This document shows positions 1-11,900 of a stretch of 32,483 nt of DNA, in pieces. The stretch lies in NCBI RefSeq assembly GCF_001949145.1, contig NW_019091510.1, forward strand, positions 675,047-707,529, written 5' to 3'. Under the pieces are notes generated by a model, which saw only the letters and a program-made list of their open reading frames with translations, did not search any database and was not told where the DNA came from. Source of the stretch: Acanthaster planci (Eukaryota > Echinodermata > Asteroidea > Valvatida > Acanthasteridae). Both the position numbers and the translations under genes were made by a program. Numbering within the stretch: position 1 is the first letter of the stretch; every line of letters starts with the position of its first letter.

Positions 1-2801
1 AGAAGGGATGGAATGGATTTCGAACTCGGAATTCGAATCCTTGTTCTGCTGTGTTTGGCTTGGGCTGAAAATACATATAGTACCAGAGTTTGATTGCTGG
101 AGAGTCAATTGTAGGCAGTGGAATTTTGTGTTTTACAAACTGTTCCCCACCCACTCCCTTTCTCACCACATCAAAATACCCTTACTTACCAAATCTGAGA
201 TGCCATCGACAACCCTACCACTCACCCAACCACCTACATGTACTCTGCCCCCCTCAAAAGAGGCAGCTATGCTTAGGGAATACTTAAATGCATGAACAGT
301 GTAACAGCATGCTTTCATCATTCATCAAAATGATTTCTAAAAATGTAGCAATGTGTTTGGACAGTATTCAGATTCACTTGTTCACAATTGCGTACCATCT
401 TGCCTCCAAGCTACTGGACCGACCTGAAGGAAGAGGTCTGGTATCTTTGCTGGGTCCCCAGCTGGTTTTAACCCTAACAGTCCTCAGTCCTCCAACAGGT
501 GAAGGATTGAGGAGCGTTAGGGTTAAACATACTAGTTTAAAACCAACCTGTCACACTTCTGGGGTGAAAAAGGAAACTGAATCGAAATTTTGAATTTATG
601 AACATGTCCTAACGTGGAGATCAGCACATCTGGTGCAAGCTGCTGGGTGTGTCGCAGAACGTAGCTAAGCTAATGCAAAGCTAAAATTTGACTCCGTGAG
701 ATCTTGACAGGGATCATATTGTGCCCTGTGTAATAGTGATTGTCATGAATGATTGTGAAGGAATAAAGTCTACCAAATACACGTACATGTGGTTGTCAAA
801 ATTTCATAAAAAACCAGGATGGTGTTAAAACTGATTAGCACATTTGTCATCTAGCAAAAATTGTCCATGTGACAGGCTGTTGACCAATAGGAATTGATAC
901 GGCATGTTCTTCAAAAGATGAACCAAAATGCAACTCCGCATGTCATTTTTCAAATCTTCGGAGTGACTTTGGTCATTAACAACTCGAGTTTACACTTTCA
1001 GATTTGTAAAAATGATTATTTTAGGATAATTAGGCAGCTTGTGTTCATTTTGTCCACATTTGGGCGGCTACCAGTGCAAGTCGAAGGGAGTTGAACTCAT
1101 TTAAAGTTTTTCAGTCAAAATGTTTGTACCAGATGACTTGATTTCAAAATTTATCTCAACTATCAAAGAAAACTCGGTAAACTCTTCATTAGAAAGACCG
1201 TTAAAGAAAAATTAGCCATGAAAAATATAGTACAAAATTGACGGAAAATGATGAGAAAGATTTGGCTCTCTCCATTCCCGAATTGTTTTAAATTGTTTCA
1301 CTCCCACTGTACCAGCATATCTGCCAAGTCTCATGCCTTTGAGCCACCCAAGATAATCTGTTTGTTTGGCTGCATCAAAAATATGTAATGAGTACATGTT
1401 CGTTGCGAACGTCATATTAGACAGAATTTTGATGACATTCGAGAATTTTGATGGAAAATGCATGATGTGTGACATTACCAAAACTGCTGTTGCATGTAGT
1501 GCTTGCAAATTACATGGACAATGCTCATTTTGCCATTAGTTTTGGAGATATCCCCACTCAAAATTACATCAAAATTAAGAGTCATATTTTATGTGTCACA
1601 CGTCATTTTTTGCCAACATCATTTAGAAACATCCCGGAGCCTTGCACTCCCATAGACGGTGCACTGTCTGGGCTGATGTCTAAGGTTAAACAGCCTACGA
1701 GGTAGCAAAACGTTTCTGCAATGTCACTGTGAAATATTGAAGGACGTCCCAAAGTCATCGTGATCAGTATTTTAGACTGGGGTTTATGGAAACGTTCTTG
1801 AAGAAAATGTGATTGTTCAAGTCGTAAGAGGATAATGGTTTGGGGTCCTTTCTTGCACGCTTTTCTTAAGCTTGTGCTGTACATAGTTTAATTTTCATTT
1901 ACTCGCTGGTTTTTTATGGTCGATAGTTTTGACGGAATTGAATCACATTAGCAGCTGCCGACTTCAGAACCCAGTAATTTGTGAGACATGTTTTTTATTT
2001 TGTGATTACGGTTTTAATAAGTGAATATTATCATCTTTCACCACTTACAAAGCTCTTCATGGATTACCGTGGGAATTATAACTTTCCGATAATTTTTAGG
2101 ATGCCAGGATTTGCAGATTGTTCATATTCATCTTTAATTTTTGAACCATGATCTTGATGAGGGATGGGCATGGTCATCAGTGTTTCAGATATCAGCCATG
2201 ACTCCCCTCATTTCATCAGACATTTTGTTCATTTCAAGGTTTTATTAACCCCAAGTTCATTGATGTCCAGTTTCTCATATTTTGTAAAACTTGTCATATG
2301 CTGTCTGAGGTATTTCTTTTCTTACTTTTGCTCGTAACAGCAAATGTGTTTAAGGAAGTACTATTGCTGTGTGTTCATTTCAGATTAAAGAGCTATTTCT
2401 TCTGTCCTCTCTGTAGATACTGATGAGGCTTTTTGTCTCTCTTAGACTTCCAGAGTTAGAAGTCACACTCCCAAAAGTTTAATTTGGGACGAAATTTGTG
2501 CACCTGTAATTTCCTCATTGGAGTAAAGACATGCATTTTACAAAGCTGATTTGCAGCTCTGCATTGAAAATGCCAACTTCTTGCAGAAACTGAAGAATTT
2601 CCAATTTATTTAGTAAACTGCTTTTTTGTTCAGTAGGCCTAAATGTTTTGTACTGGAGACTCTTTCCTGGAGACCTTTGTGACGTAGACCTGACCTTGCT
2701 CTATGTGGGCACAGTTACAAGACTGGGACCTTGTTTATGGTCTTGAATACCAGGCTAACATTGACCCCATTCAACCAGACTCTTCTTTCCAATCACTGCA
2801 G
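1..2801. other. Upstream intron, no exon recognised
   Basis: No segment here reads as a leucine-rich repeat or PH-domain exon with matching splice sites, although the exon at 2802 needs an upstream partner ending with two bases of a codon. The open frames present are short and show no recognisable protein. The only structure I can name is the foldback at about 443-552. Most likely this is one large intron. Confidence 0.6.
443..552. repeat. Foldback / hairpin element in intron
   Basis: Positions 467-491 and 503-527 are inverted copies, 22 of 25 bases complementary, around an 11-nt loop. Their outer ends read TTTAACCCTAAC and GTTAGGGTTAAA. Further out, CAGCTGGTTTT (460-470) is loosely matched by AAAACCAACCTG (540-551). 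A second small hairpin, GCTGGG-TC-CCCAGC, sits at 450-463. The shape fits a miniature inverted-repeat element, but I see no clear target-site duplication. Confidence 0.55.
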
Positions 2802-2912
2802 GAAGGGGAAGGACGTGCCCATCCAGGTCTCTTTCAAGCAGTTCTTTGGTACCACCACCAAGCTCAAGTACCTGAACCTTTCCAGGAACAAGCTGCCTTC
2901 CGAAGTGGTCAA
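2802..2912 (+). CDS. CARMIL: CARMIL exon 1 of window: LRR exon with FKQFF motif
   Basis: Acceptor CACTGCAG, donor AA|GTATGC. It encodes residues 1-37, beginning [15 protein letters not shown] and continuing into the repeat core [11 protein letters not shown]. The VP..FKQFF stretch followed by a short repeat is a recognisable CARMIL signature. The exon enters in mid-codon (one base, 2802, completes an upstream codon) and leaves in phase 2. The 300-bp intron after it shows nothing else. Confidence 0.9.
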
Positions 2913-5900
2913 GTATGCAGCAAGATTGTTTCGTTTTTTTCTCTTTGGCTTATAGGAAAATTAAACTCCTTTTAATTACATGTACCTTTCTTCATAAAGT
3001 AGTCTTGTCAAGAGAATGAGTCGCTCAGATAATACGTTAATAAGAGTTAAATAGACTTTGCACAATTGAAGTAAATTGTTTATTTTTATGTTGATTAGGT
3101 TTTCAAGCTGTGGTTTGAATGTGAACAGTTTGAATGCTGTAAAAAGTTAGCAATATGGAATGGAAATAATTCTTTGGGGTTTAGAGATTTTTGTGTCTGT
3201 TGCAACTTGCAGAGAGGTGCTCATGGGCATCGGAGGCAATGATAATCTGCGAGATGTGGAACTAGACCTCAGCTGCAATGAGGTAACATAGTCAGGTCCA
3301 TATGCTGTGATAGACTGGAGTCTTGATAACATCTGTTCATTGGAAACATGACACAGGAATGTTTAGCACATGTGTGCCACTTCCCAAGTGCCTCCCTTTA
3401 AGAGTTGACTTTGTAAAGTAGGATGGAATCTTAGTAAGAAAGGACATGGTTGATTGATCAATGGCTTTTAACTGTTTTCATAAGTCATGTGACATGGGAC
3501 CTCAACTGTTTTTATTTTTCCAAGAACATGTCCCACACATTTTGATGCTTCTGGACTATCAGTGCTCATCAAATCCTTTTAGTCTGTAAATGCCATTTAT
3601 TTTAGTATAAATCATTTCCCAGATACCTGAAATTTATCACATTTTTGAACATGACATTTTTTTTCTGCAGTCATGTGTTGATGCCTACTTTAGCTGTTCT
3701 GATTAAGTGTAATTAGTCAAATCATGCAATAAGGAAATGGCAAACCCAACAAAGCTGGCATTATCTACAAAAGAGAGAGCAACCCTGAACGTTCTGCTCT
3801 TAGTCAATCGTTCATTTTCTTGTTTTGTCCCAGCTGAAGACAGAAGGTGGTCAGGTTGTAGCTGGAAGCATCGCATATGTCAACAACATCACCACCTTGA
3901 ACCTGAGCGACAATGACCTCAATCTAGAGCTAGTCCGACTCATTGATTGGATAGGCCAAAATAGGTCCCTCCAATCACTGGACATCAGCAAGAATATGGG
4001 CGGGCTCAAATACAAGTAAGGCCGTCAGTAAATCAGCCCCATATTAATGATGCAGGTTTTGTGAAAGATAAAGAAATCATTGGGGAGTTGATTGGATTTG
4101 AACGAGGCCTGTTACATGTACCCCTCCTCAGACATTGACAATGTTGACGTTGTACCCTTCTAGTACTTTTTCACAACCAAATGCTGAGCTATTGAGAGAC
4201 ATTGTGAGAGAGACATTGGAAGTACACAACAAATTGTGATAGAAGAAACATAGGTGTTTTTTGGTATTCATAACATTACTTTTTGGGGGTTAAAATTTTT
4301 AACAGAAGTACTTAAAGATCTGTACTTTCTGTAAAACATTGGTCTTGAAATCTCGGTCTTTACAAGATTTTGTCCAATCTCTTTAATTGTCTTTGGTAAG
4401 TATAAATCTATTTAATGTATTATTGAGATTTTGCCTTGCTGTATCACCTGAATATCTTACAGTAAATTTGGTACTGCCATTCACCGGAGCACAGATCTTT
4501 CTTCACACCTACAGCTGTCCCACACCTTTAGACATTGGTACTTGAGAAGATGCGCCCTTGCTATTTAGAGCATGAGCTGAGGAGTAACACAGTTGCTCAG
4601 AATTTGGCAGTAGATTGATGCCTGAGCAAACAATGGAGTGAAGATGTCTTTTCCTCGCAAGGAAACCCTTTGTGTCACTACTGTGCTTGATCTAACTGAA
4701 ATGTACCTAAATAATTTCATCCTTTTTTGCTGTTCTGCAGTCCTGAAGCTTCTATCTCATACCACACCTGGATGTAACTTGAACATTCATAGTATGAAAT
4801 CTCTTCTGTCTTTTAGGCAACTCCTAAAGGTGTTGGATACCATTGTACAAGTTGTCCAGAATGAGGGATTGGTAAGTGAACATTCAGCACTTTCCCTCTT
4901 TGCCGTAGGCAATGGGCATTTCCAAAGGTGGCCTTTGGGCATGTATCTGATTTTTTCCAGTGGTTTTGAAGGATATCTCTTTATGATATTGATATATGTT
5001 CGCATGATTCTTATTTGAAAATGTCTGATCACTCAAGGATTCCTATCTACGTGAACTGCTGTAATATTTCCAGATGTGAGGAGCATGCTGCAAAGTTGAG
5101 TCCATAACTTGGCCACAATTTTGATTAATTTTTCTGAAATATATAAATATTGAAATATTGCTGTCTGCTTATTGTGATCTTTCAAATTTCTCATGCAATT
5201 AATATTTTACTGCATCTGATGATTTGTATTTCCATCATTTATAATCCCAAGGAGAGCACAACTTTCGTTTTTATTTACTTATACTCAGAATTAATGTGAC
5301 ACTGAACATATTCTTCTCTTGACTTTACTGAAGTAACTTTGCTCATAACTATTGGCAATTGAAAAGTATAGGGAGAGTAGAGACAGTTTGGGCCAATACA
5401 ATCATGTTTTTTGTTGTCATGTTTGTCGGCAGTCCCTGCACACCTTGTCACTGGCTGACAACAAGATGAAGTTTGAGACAATCCAGATCATTAATGCCTT
5501 GGGAAGTAATACCACACTGACCAGCATTGACATCAGGTGAGACTTTGCACCAAACCGTTCAACCTGTCTGTGACTCACGATGGAATGTTTGCATTAAGGG
5601 AGGTGGCAGTTTTCATATTTAGTTTTTGACCGTAACCAGCATAATGACATTTGTGGAGGGCAAAACTGGATGTACGTATAAACCTATTAGGGGTCGTGGT
5701 TTAAGGTTTTTTGAGGGTCTCACAGCCAGTATTGTGACGGCTTCTAACTTTCACTGCTTGGTTGAATGGGAATGCAATTATTATTGGCCCACCATTTCTT
5801 GAAACAAATTGGCATTTTAATGAGAAGGACTGTCCCTGTTTTTGTAGTTTTGGTGTCAAAATGACAGCACGACATCAAAGAAAAATCTCTTGAAGGCCCC

Positions 5901-8900
5901 ATGCATAAAACTTTGTTGAGATGATATCAGAGAAAATGTACACCGGCAGATTCCATCCACCCCCGGCTCATGTTAAGATTAAAGTCCCATCTCTCCAGTG
6001 TATCCTACATGTACATTGATTGCAACAGCTTGAGTCACGTCTGCTCTAGGAAGCAGAAGGTTGTGGGCTTAAGCCATAACGGGGCAAGCTGTTAATTGAT
6101 TTTCTTCTGAAGTGTCGTAGCATGGAATATGGAGCCCTCATAAAATGAAGGGCAAAGCCTTACATTCTGTCTTGGTCATTGTATAAACACCCCTTACTGA
6201 TTCATTATTCTCTGTCTTGAAACTGTGCCGTCTGAATTGCTTCGGTAGAGTAATACACGTACGTAGAATTTAGGTCCTGTATGAACGAGGTGCTTATTAA
6301 GTTTTGGAGAGTACAGTTTAAGTTTCATCTGATGTGTATAAATCCAACTAATCTTGGTGTTTGCATGGGGCATACAGTATTAATGACACTAAACTGCTGG
6401 CCCAGTCAATCTGCTTGTCACCAATGAAATGCAACTACTGCATGTTGTTTATCTTGCCAGTTTGGGGAGACAAGTGTCGGTAAAGTGCCTTGCTTGTGAA
6501 CACTGTCCAAAGCTTACTGGATGTGGCATTTTGACACCAATTCCTAATCACACATCATGTATGCATGCCATTGCCATAATAACCCTTACAAGTGTTACAT
6601 GGTACCATATTTCTTCTCTCAGTGGTAACGGCATGGGTGATATTGGTGCCCGTATGTTGGCCAAGGCTCTTCAGCTGAACACCAAGCTACATACCGTCAA
6701 GCTGGATGGTAACGGCATCACAGCAGTCGGCTTCACTGATCTTGCCAATGCTCTGGAAAAGTAAGGCAAAGAAAGTAAAAGAAAAAAGTTTGGTCTGACC
6801 GTCGAATGTAACAACACAACATGTATGTCAGGTGTCCCTCTGGAAGTTATTTGTGAAGAGGAATGAATATGTGAAAGATAAAGTTCATTTGGAAAGTCAG
6901 TTTTCGAGGGTCAGTTTGTGAATTTTGTTGGTTATTGCATTGGTATTGCAGTAGGGTCAAAAGCTCAACCGGCAGTAAGGGGGATTGTCAATCCAGCTGA
7001 TCTATGTTTGTTAATTTGAGTTTAAATGTGAGGAACCAGTCATTTCTTCAGCAGTGACAAGTGAGAGGCGTGGTCACAGTTGAGTAGACGGAGCCAACTG
7101 TGCTGTTCATTTTTAATGCGAAGACCAGTCCAGGGGTAAAAATCATGTAAGAAGTTGAAACAATAGTTTTCAGGAAATAACCACACATGCACACAATTTT
7201 GGAATGCAGTGCTGTCACTAACAGCAGGATTTTTAAGTGTGTGTCAAAGGCCAAAACATTGGTTGAGTTTAATAAAAGCAGAGCTTGGATTAGAAATACA
7301 TGTACCAGTGGTAATAATGTTCACTTCCTGACAGGAACTACACACTGAAATATATGCCAACCCCAGTCAATGATGTCAGTGCGGCCTTGAAATCCCAGCC
7401 TGAGAAGACCTCCGCCTCCCTGCAGAAGATCCAGAACCTTCTGCAAAGGAACCACAGTCAGCATAAGTTCCAGGATGAGCAGGCCTTCAGGCTACAGCAG
7501 GGATTCTTGTATACCACATCACACCAGGTACTGTATCTAAACATCCACAAACAGGCACTGTGCCTTGCATACGCTAATCTTGTACGATTATGTCAGCAGT
7601 GTAAAGACCCACTGTCCGATGCCTTGTGAACAGCATGCTACCTAGCTGCAATCCTGGACAAATCTCGTTGGAACATGCCTCCCACTCGCCCCCCTGTCAA
7701 TGTTGTTTCTCATTGGGTAAGCTGGGCTTAATCTTGGTCCAATAAATGACTGCAACACTGAATGGGGGATCTTTTCACCCCGCTTCCCACAAGGTGTTCC
7801 AACTATTTTGTCCATGATTGTAGCAGGGTGTGAATATCATGCTCCATGCCAAAACAAGAGATGACGTGATACATATGACTGATCTCCCTTTAGTGATAAC
7901 TCATGGCATGCGCAAAAAATTTAATGCACGTTTTGCAGAGAACATGCCGAGCATGCACAGCCAATCTGTTAAGTATAATGTACAGTCTTCGGATGTGTGC
8001 TGTGCACCAATCTCTTCCTTGATTGTGTGGAAGGATACTTTAATTTATTCTTTGGAAAGTAACGTGAAACCTGTGTCTTTTGACTGTTTAATCACTATTG
8101 TAGGGGGACAAGTCCACAATTTTGTGCTTGCTGTATCCACAAAGTCGACTTTATCATGGACTTACCATAAAGTAATCCAATGACAGTTGCAATTTGCAGT
8201 TATCTCCACCAGTGGCAGTAAGCATTGTTGTAACTATGGGATAGAACCATGGTTGACAAGCTCTCTGTACTAATCCAATGACAGTTGCAATTTGCAGTTA
8301 TCTCCACCAGTGGCAGTAAGCATTGTGGTAACTATTGGATGGAACCATGGTTGACAAGCTCTCTGTATGAATGCATGTGCTTTCTGCCATTAAAGGGGTC
8401 ATCGGAAATGTCCAAAGAATTGTGACTAGATTTGTCCGTTGTTGGCTGTTGGAACATGGGTGGTGTGTTTCATACCTTCTCAAGTACGCATGGCCCACTA
8501 GTCTGCAGCTTGGGTTCCATGCATCCCTTAGTTATCAAGACTTGCTTACCATGTCCTACACCTACATGTGCAGTACTCATCAGTCTGGTGGAATATATAT
8601 TTCTACTGAAAAAGTGTCCATTTGTCAATTGATAGAAACAGATATATTTCTCCCTCCTGATATGTCCAATCAACCAACAAGGACACAGTGATAACTAGCC
8701 TCATCTCCAGTCATTTTTAATTGAACTTCAAAATTGGTGGAAGTGAGGAACTTCAGTTTCAGTCATAGAAAATCTTCCTTTGAGAAAAAAACAAGCTCCA
8801 ACATCCTGAGGGACAATCCTTTAGTAGTACTACATAGACTGCTGTGTGCACAGTTGATAACTGGATCCTGTATACACGCACATGTTCATGTAATTTGAAT

Positions 8901-11900
8901 GTGCAATCTGCACTGTAGGATATCCCATGACCGGCATTGGTTCGAAGGATGTGCGACCTAACCACGTATATTGTGCATGTACATCATCAAGTCTTTTGTT
9001 TCTTAAAAAAAGTAGCCTTTCATTAAATGATTCACTTGTGTCGCAGATGGTAGACAAGTTGGTAGTACAAATCCAAGATGCCATCAAGGGCTTGATTGAC
9101 TGCAGTGAGGATGACATACAGGCAGATATCAATAAGGCACAGGATTACATCCTAGATGCAGACAACTCCAAGCTGGTAGGTGGTGAACTAGGACTGGCTG
9201 GGTTCAGATATGACACTAAAGCCCACTTTCATAGATCTGTTACCTTCAGCAGTATTTGCCTGGGCTTGGCATTCAGCAAAGGCACATAACTGTATGCTAA
9301 CCATGGAAGCATGAAATCCATTGCCACAGGATGTGTACAGGAGTCTGAACCGAATTCATTGCTAATCTGGGAACAATTTCTGTCATAGTGAGCAGAAATT
9401 CTTCATATGCCACACATAGAGCCATGAAATTGATCCCATGTTAACGTAGATGGATTGATTGGTGATTCACCTTGAGCTGAGGCTGTGATTGTTGTGATAT
9501 ATTAAACCCATCACCAAGCTGTCAAGAGTAAACAAAACACCAAAATCTCTGCAAATACTCTCTCTCACCGACCTGCAATCAAACACAGAGGGTGAAGTTA
9601 AAGAGGCTGGTTTCTTAGTCTGTGTTCTGACTTGGAAGTTGTTTGGAGTAGTGTATGTAACCAGGTTTACTTCCCTGGTTCACTGCATTTAAGAAAAATT
9701 AAATACCACTGCTCCCCATGAACTAACAACATTGTTTACAAATTTTGAGTAGCGAGAACATTCTGTTAGACGTTGCTAACCTGAATAGGAACAAACCAGA
9801 CTCTGCTGGATTCTGCATTGTATTGTACTCTGCAATCATTGGTTTTCATCGGATCAATTTGAAAACCCCCGGAGACCTTGAAGAAGTTAGGGGTTCTTCT
9901 CTGAGGTGGTTGCCCACCCTCTAATGCACAGTATCGTGTGTGATGTGTGTGTTTGTAGTTGCTGGCTGCCCTCCAGCAGGTAGCCCTGAATGCAGAGTCA
10001 AGCAGTCTGAAGCTGAAACTGGGCGAGATGGCCAGCGACTTGAGAGGCATCGTCGAGGCACAATTGGAGGTGAGCATTCACTCACTGCAGTACATGTACA
10101 GTGTACACATGTGATGCCTGCAGCAAAACTCCTGTTCATGCTTCCTTTTTTTCCCCGTGGATGTTTATTGAGCATCAAATTAATTAGCACGATGACCTCC
10201 TGGGGGGAGGAGAAGGAAGAAGTGGGCAACGGGGCTCCCCTGAGGAAATAATGTTGTTTTTGAAAAGTAATAAGAGGAAGGTGATTTTTGGGACGATTTC
10301 ATTTCCCTTCCTTCCAAAAGCAATTAAAATGCTCCAAACTTTGCCCACCCCTCAGAAAGGACGTAAAGGTTACAAAAAGAAATTGCAAAAACGTTTTGGC
10401 TTCCCATGACATTTTGGGCTCTGCTCCTCTTGTTAAAAGTAAAAAAAGAATAAAAAGGACACCGATTGGTTCTTGACCGGCCATTTATGTCCTCTTTCCC
10501 AAACTTCAATTTAGGATTTTAGGATGTTTACCACTGAAGTGTTGATGATCAGGAAAACAAATTTTACATCACTGGAAAAAGCAGTTTCTTTATACGACTT
10601 ATAAGTCTGATTCGTAGCCATCTGCAAGATGAGATCTCTCTGATTTCCCCGGTTTTCTTGGATTTCTCTGAAATTCGAGATAAAAACTTGAATATTGAAC
10701 TTAAAATGATCTTTCCTTATAAGGGGAAAATGTGTCTACAGTTGTATGATTGCAACCCTGAATGAGTGCAGAGGATATTTGTCACCTGTTTGTTTATTGG
10801 TTTGCATTGGATGGAGCAAACTGTGTGCTTTGTTTTGATGTTTCACTTTGTGAAAGATCTCCATTCAGGTGGGCATTTTGTGGGTAAGAGTGAATGTAAA
10901 CAGTTCCTATTTGTTTCCATTGTACAAAATTAATTTGTGGGCATGCAACTGACAAGTATAGCAGTTTTGGAGACTCATTTTTTGACATGGCATCATATTT
11001 GATTCACTTTATCCACGCCCATTTTTACATGCCATTAAATAATTGATTCTGATAATTTCAATCAGGGACCTGAGCCCTGATTGGATGATATGCAGATTTT
11101 GACTCAATGTGCTGTTGTACAGATTATCTGAACCTTCTGAACTGAATATTCTTGAATCCCCGAAAAACCCCCATTTGTCTGGAAACCAATGGTGCATTAG
11201 TTGTACATAAACTTCTACAGGTATAAATTCCAAGGACGTAGCGCTAGAATGTGGAAGGATGTTGGAGGGTTGGAATCGCCATAAGGAAATCACTGACTCG
11301 TTCACATACTTCTGTACAGGCAAGTGCAACTGGCATGATAGATACAGCCAACGAGCAGTGCAGTAACGTCATGCTGAACAGCACCCTCAAGGAGAGCTTG
11401 GAAACCATGTGTCAGGAGCAGACCAAAATACCGCCCCGATTCCTGCAAGATGTCGTAGAGCAAGTTGGGGCAGCCGTCTCCAACAGAATGGGGTAATTTC
11501 GGTCTCTTTGCTATGCCTGAATGCTGTCTGGGCTGTATTCCGGTCTAATGTTTGTGACCGTTTTGAGCATCTCCATTAGCAAATTGTGTTCATTGGTATT
11601 GATAGTGTTTGCAGAAATGGGATACCCTGAAGGGGGGGTGTTATTTACCGTAACACTGAAGATTTAGAGTACTCCAAACAATGTGTGAAATGGTGCGTGT
11701 TGCACAGTTTCTGTACATTTGGAGGTAAAAATAATGCGTTTCCATTGTGAAGTGTGTATTTCCAAAGCACGGTGAGTGGGTCTGACATTCACACTGTGAG
11801 TGAACAAAAGGAACTTTGACACACGTCATTCTGGAACATCAATAGGCATGTGTAATGTTGGCCCAACCAGGGCAGCCTTATGCAGACTCGCACTCACAGC

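Noticed and set aside
2703-2801. Upstream part of the open frames that cover exon 2802-2912
   Set aside because: Family similarity begins exactly after the acceptor CACTGCAG at 2801; the upstream reading is intron.
7830-8183. 117-codon open frame in intron
   Set aside because: No recognisable motifs, no splice fit with the CARMIL exons, and composition like the flanking intron; chance ORF.
8173-8367. Two-unit repeat as a CRISPR-like array
   Set aside because: Whole 98-bp units are duplicated with no spacer structure, in eukaryotic intron DNA.
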